Assembly (NCBI RefSeq): GCF_949628265.1
Contig: NC_088786.1
Span: 24,015,681-24,079,680, forward strand
Direction of reading: 5' to 3'
DNA from: Cloeon dipterum
Lineage: Eukaryota; Arthropoda; Insecta; Ephemeroptera; Baetidae
Length of the DNA stretch: 64,000 nt
Shown here: positions 59,793 to 64,000 of the stretch, piece by piece
Layout of the letters: each line of letters opens with the position of its first letter
Numbering within the stretch: the stretch's first letter is position 1
Made by a program: the position numbers and the translations under genes
Notes under the pieces: model-generated
Told to the model about the DNA's origin: nothing
Database searches by the model: none
Seen by the model: only the letters and a program-made list of their open reading frames with translations

Positions 59793-62700
59793 ATGATGGT
59801 GCTGGAGAACGCGAGCTGCAGGTACGAGCACCCCGTGATGGCTGGCTACTCTGGTGCCTACCCTGGCGCGGCGCTGCATCAGGAGCCGTCGTGTGACTCG
59901 AGCTCCAGCCTGAGCGAACTGCAGGATGACCTAGACTACGAGAGCGAGGCGGACCACGTCCTCGCCCCCGACAGCATGCACACGCACGACGACTCACCTC
60001 GGTGCCTCACCTGGGCGTGCAAGGCCTGCAAGAAGAAGACCATCGCCAAGGACAGACGCAGGGCAGCCACCCTCAGGGAACGCCGACGACTCAGAAAGGT
60101 ATTTTAAGAGAGAAATGAAAAATCTCTAACTCTGCGATTCAATAAAAGAGCAAAAATTCAACGGTGAATATATTGAAAATAAAACTTTCAAGTTTATTAA
60201 ATATAACATTCTTTAAATGGATCTTGGTTGTGGCTGAGGGTGAAGTTCGAAAGAAAAAGAAATTTTCAAGTCTCGTGAAATTTATATATTATAGATGAAA
60301 ATTTAATTGAACACTAAAGAAAGGTGTGCAACAGACAAGAAAATATATAAGGATCTAAATATTCATTGCTCGTTTTTGCTTTGTCAGGTTGATAAAAAGT
60401 TAGGTATCTTTATTCGGTCGAGGAAATGGTAGAAGTTAATTGATTTATCACAATAATTGCACTCACAATCTCCTCGCTCGATCAGGTCGCTTTTTTCCCA
60501 TTAATTTGCATGATGAATTGTTAATTTAAAGGGTTGGTCCGTCACACTGAAATAGAACTCACAATAGATGGAATAGAATTTTCAATTAATTTATGGAATA
60601 CAGAAAATAATTTGCGAGCAAAATTTTAACCCACGCGTATAGAGAGATTAAAAATATATCGAAATTGCTAGCAATTTTTGTGATGTCTATTGAAAATTAT
60701 GATAGCAAGCATAACTTAAATATTTTTTAAACTTTAATTATATTGATGAATCTTTGTGCAAAAATTTAAATATTTGGTCTAAGATAATGCAATCGGAAAG
60801 TTTAAAGAAAATAGATTTCCAAACATGACACAAGACCCAATGAAGAACCATTTGTATACAAGAGTAATCTCTCGCCATTTGTACTGGCTTAAGGCACAAA
60901 TAAAAAAGTATTACTTGATTATTTTACACGATTCTCACGTACTTTTAGCACAGGGGGATTCAGTCCTTGAACTTGGCAGGTAGAGGTCGTTCCACAGTTT
61001 TACCACCTTGAAGAGTTTGTTTTTGATGCGTTAATGTAGATTTTTCGCGTCTCCTCGCTAATGCTCTCTTTCGATGATTCCCACTTCTATTATTTTTTTT
61101 TTGAAATTTCAATCTCTTTTTATATTTGATTCAGGTGAATGAAGCATTTGAAACGTTGAAAAGGCGAACGTCTAGCAACCCAAACCAACGGCTGCCAAAG
61201 GTGGAAATTCTGCGCAACGCAATCGACTACATCGAGTCGCTGGAGGAGGTGCTCTCAGGCAGAGATGAAGAACCGGCGACTAACCTACAGATGAGCAATG
61301 GCCAGTCCTGCGCCAGGGACTACCTTCATGTGAGTACAAATTTTCTTTTATTCCAAAGAATCACTCTCGATTTCTTGAGCGACAAGTAATTAGGCTAAAA
61401 GTTTTGCCGGACGTGAAACCGATCGAAAAATGTTGTTAGCCGGCATTCTACAGGTTCTTTATTTGCGCGGTAATGAAAAAATTGGCCCCGCTCCAATTAG
61501 CGCTGAGATTCCTCCACAGCGGCCCGCACCCCAATCAAATTTCGAAAAGGCTGGCTGTCGGCTTTGTGAAGAATTTCGCTGCGTGATCAATCAAACCAAA
61601 CAAAAACAGGCCTACATTTGTTAAGTTTGATTCTAAACATTGTGATCCCTTCAGTATTGAATTTTGTCTTTCACTTTTTCGTGTATGGTGGTCGTGGAAG
61701 GGGAACATAACCATGTTTACGCACGTCTGTCACCATGTGTGGGACCATCAGGAGCTCATAACGATCCAAATATTATCTCCGATGTTTAGAGGACATCAAC
61801 GCTCGCAACTTTTTTCTCTATGGTGTGCAAAGATTATTTTTCACGGCTGCCTGCACCAGCAAGGGTTTACTCGGCAATTAGCAAGCCAATAATGTAGCAG
61901 CACCGTGACAAAATTTCTAGGCGCGGGCTAATGAAATGTGACTCATTAGCCCTGAGTTTCTTATTGTAATCGGATCCAAGCTAACACGTTGCTATAGAGG
62001 GGGCTATAAATTTCACGGCCATGTGTGCCGCATCTGAATATTGTCGACTTGCTTTTCTTTTTCAAGTTAAATGAATTATTGGGTGAACGTTAGATTGATG
62101 CTTATTGGGGAACCGTTAAGAATAAAATTTACTAAATTTTACTGTAGGAGTTTTTGTTAATATTTCAATAAGAAGAGTGTTGAAACTTCATCGCATTTTT
62201 GCCAAATTTTAGAAATTGAAATTAAGAGAGTTAGAAAACATATATAATATAACGGGAAGATTTTTCAGCAGCAGACAAGGTTATATATTTTGAGTTATAA
62301 AAATTATCTTTAGTCTCAACGGAGTTCTATTTATATTTTGTACCAATATTTCGGTCCAGGTAAAAATTGAAAATGATTTGTCCGAATTATTTTGATTTTT
62401 TCATTTTATTTTAAACTGACACAGTTTCACCCGATTTTTGTTTACTTGGGGATAATTTTATTTGCGTTTTGACTGCATCCTGCACATATGTCTCATAGTG
62501 CCCTCATCCATTCATGTCTGAATGACGATGGGAACGTCATAAATCAAAAGCACAAAACGCACAGTCCCACATTTTCATGAATGAACTCATGTGCCGCCAG
62601 CACTTATGATATCTCCCGAAACAGCCCACGACGCACGCGGTCTGTGTTGCACTCTGTCAAAATACCTCTCATCTTCTTCGTCGGCACTTTCTTTTCTTGC

Positions 62701-64000
62701 ACCCTCACGCCACATTTGACACATTTATTTGGCCTGCGAGTTAATTTTTATTAATGTTTCCTTCCAAATCGGACAGCGTGTGTCGTGGTTCTGATTTTTT
62801 TCCACGCACTAAAATTTACTTAAGAAAAGGAAGATGGCACTTGAAAATAAGCGTCTTAAAAATGTGTTAAAAGTGCAGTCAACAGGCCCGTACATAACAT
62901 CCGTTTTTTACACCGCATGAAGAGACTATCTTGTTTGTATTCAATTTCCATGACATGGAGAGTAAATGTTCATTTTTGTTGTTTTACAGAGCAATGGAAA
63001 CAGTAACCAGAGCTACGTCTCCGAGAGGCTCCAAAACTTCCACACCAACCTGAGTCACAGATACCCTCCAATAAAAGGTAAGGGACGAAGACACAAATTT
63101 CTGATCTACTTTGATTTCCTTTCAATTGTTTCAAAAGCCAAATATTCTAATTCAGGATTTGATTTTAAATCTGATTTTTCCTTTGTTGACAAGTGCAAAA
63201 AAATGGAGCAAAACAATAATTTTTGCTGCCCAATCTGTCTAGTTGAAGAGAGATACTATAGGCAACACATATGTAATCCCAAAACCTAATCTAAAAATTT
63301 TATGCAAGACATTTCTTGGAGTTTTATTTTGATGGTGCAACAAAATTAATGGGAAGGAAAGAACAAATTGTTTTAGAATTGGCTCGCAGCAGAGAAGAGG
63401 GAGTTAGTCCTTTCCCATGACTCCCTCGAGTAAATCTGATCCGAAATTGGCTTTTTTCTGCGCATCGCCCCAAAGTGCACATGCTTTAAAATAATTTGAG
63501 GCGGCTAGAGTGCCCGATCTAATTACTTGGTGTCAGAATGATGAGAAAGGGCTCTTCTCTTAAAATGTGCCCGCGCGCACTGAGGGCAAAAAACAAACGG
63601 CGTTTCATTAAAACGTACACGCCGCGAGACTGCTGCTTGCTGCTTTTTATTTTGGTTTCGGCGGTGCGAGAAGATGCGAGACACATGTTGCATTCAGCAT
63701 CGCGCGCAGAGCAGGCGAAACGAAACGGCGGTTCGCGCTTAATCGACCCACCTACGCCCTCTCATTACTCTTGCCCTTTCATCTTCCCTGCCTGACTTAT
63801 CGCCCGAGGAGCACTAGCCGCCGATGACAATTCCTCCTTGTCGCCGCGCGACCGAGTGTGAAAAAGACGGATTTTTCACACAGCAACTCGCACTCTAATT
63901 AAATATGCTGCATGCTCTCTGTATTTTTGTTGTTTTCGGTGCAGGCGCGCCTGGGAGCATTATCCCATTCCAAGGGCTGCTCTCAGGCTTTAAAAACTAT
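59793..64000 (+). CDS. nau: MyoD-family myogenic bHLH transcription factor (partial, 3' end beyond window)
   Basis: Exons are 59793-60098, 61135-61329, 62990-63077 and 63945 to the window edge. About 216 codons are visible and the stop is not reached. The family-specific Cys-rich block [13 protein letters not shown] (71-83), with its conserved Trp74, precedes the basic region [17 protein letters not shown] (86-102). The Ala92-Thr93 pair and the junction Lys102 are the residues that give MyoD-type factors myogenic activity. The helix-loop-helix (103-142) contains [19 protein letters not shown], nearly invariant in MyoD, Myf5 and myogenin. It should bind E-boxes with the E-protein partner Daughterless and specify muscle. 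Intron 1 splits the bHLH exactly between basic region and helix 1. The last visible residues, [16 protein letters not shown], belong to the C-terminal region. Two adjacent ATGs (59793 and 59796) are possible starts. Confidence 0.95.
61330..62989 (+). other. Intron 2 of the nautilus-like gene
   Basis: This 1.66 kb AT-rich intron lies in the variable linker after the HLH. An ORF at 61430-61624 begins with ATG and spans 64 codons but resembles nothing known and has no splice context, so it is treated as chance. No RNA gene was recognised. Confidence 0.5.

Overview
This window is animal nuclear DNA, almost certainly from an insect or close arthropod relative. The genes are split by GT-AG introns (many of 50-70 nt, some of several kb), the intergenic DNA is AT-rich, and the proteins recognised resemble insect forms: a Drip-type aquaporin, a shibire-type dynamin and a nautilus-type MyoD factor. 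The species cannot be read from the sequence. No tRNA, rRNA, CRISPR array, transposase, reverse transcriptase or virus-like element was recognised. Splice models were built by eye. Each complete model closes in frame from ATG to stop, which is the main support for the exon boundaries.

Layout. (1) About 0.5-14.4 kb, + strand: Drip-like water channel, five phase-0 exons, 255 aa, with a 10.9 kb first intron carrying GC-rich islands, an intronic TATA/CRE cluster and a perfect inverted repeat. (2) 14.4-20.7 kb: 6.4 kb with no supported gene. (3) 20.7-27.3 kb, +: three tandem peroxisomal sarcosine/pipecolate oxidase (PIPOX) paralogs, 387, 392 and 391 aa, with almost identical exon structure; all keep the cysteine for covalent FAD, but only the middle copy ends in a peroxisomal-signal-like tripeptide. 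(4) 27.7-29.1 kb, +: a 255-aa B9-domain protein of MKS1 type that starts directly at the B9 domain. (5) 43.4-32.1 kb, -: dynamin, 15 coding exons, 906 aa, with a possible alternative 3' terminal exon at 29.7 kb; its 3' end converges on the MKS1-like gene. (6) 51.0-46.5 kb, -: FBXL6-like F-box/LRR protein, 11 exons, 725 aa, with an AT-hook-like basic N-terminal region, near a GC-rich, CpG-dense region at 51.75-52.5 kb. (7) 55.6-53.1 and 58.0-56.0 kb, -: two tandem secreted carboxypeptidase B-like zymogens (459 and 456 aa) with an unusual acidic Thr/Glu-rich segment between signal peptide and pro-domain. (8) 59.8 kb to the right edge, +: MyoD-family bHLH factor (nautilus), four exons seen, 3' part outside the window.

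The genes do not form one pathway. The notable local structure is two independent tandem gene families of metabolic or digestive enzymes, placed among single-copy cell-biology genes (membrane scission, ciliary transition zone, ubiquitin ligase adaptor, muscle determination). I did not find a convincing wholly new biological system. The most interesting leads are the alternative dynamin tails, the likely split in localisation among the PIPOX paralogs, and the N-terminal extension shared by the two carboxypeptidases.
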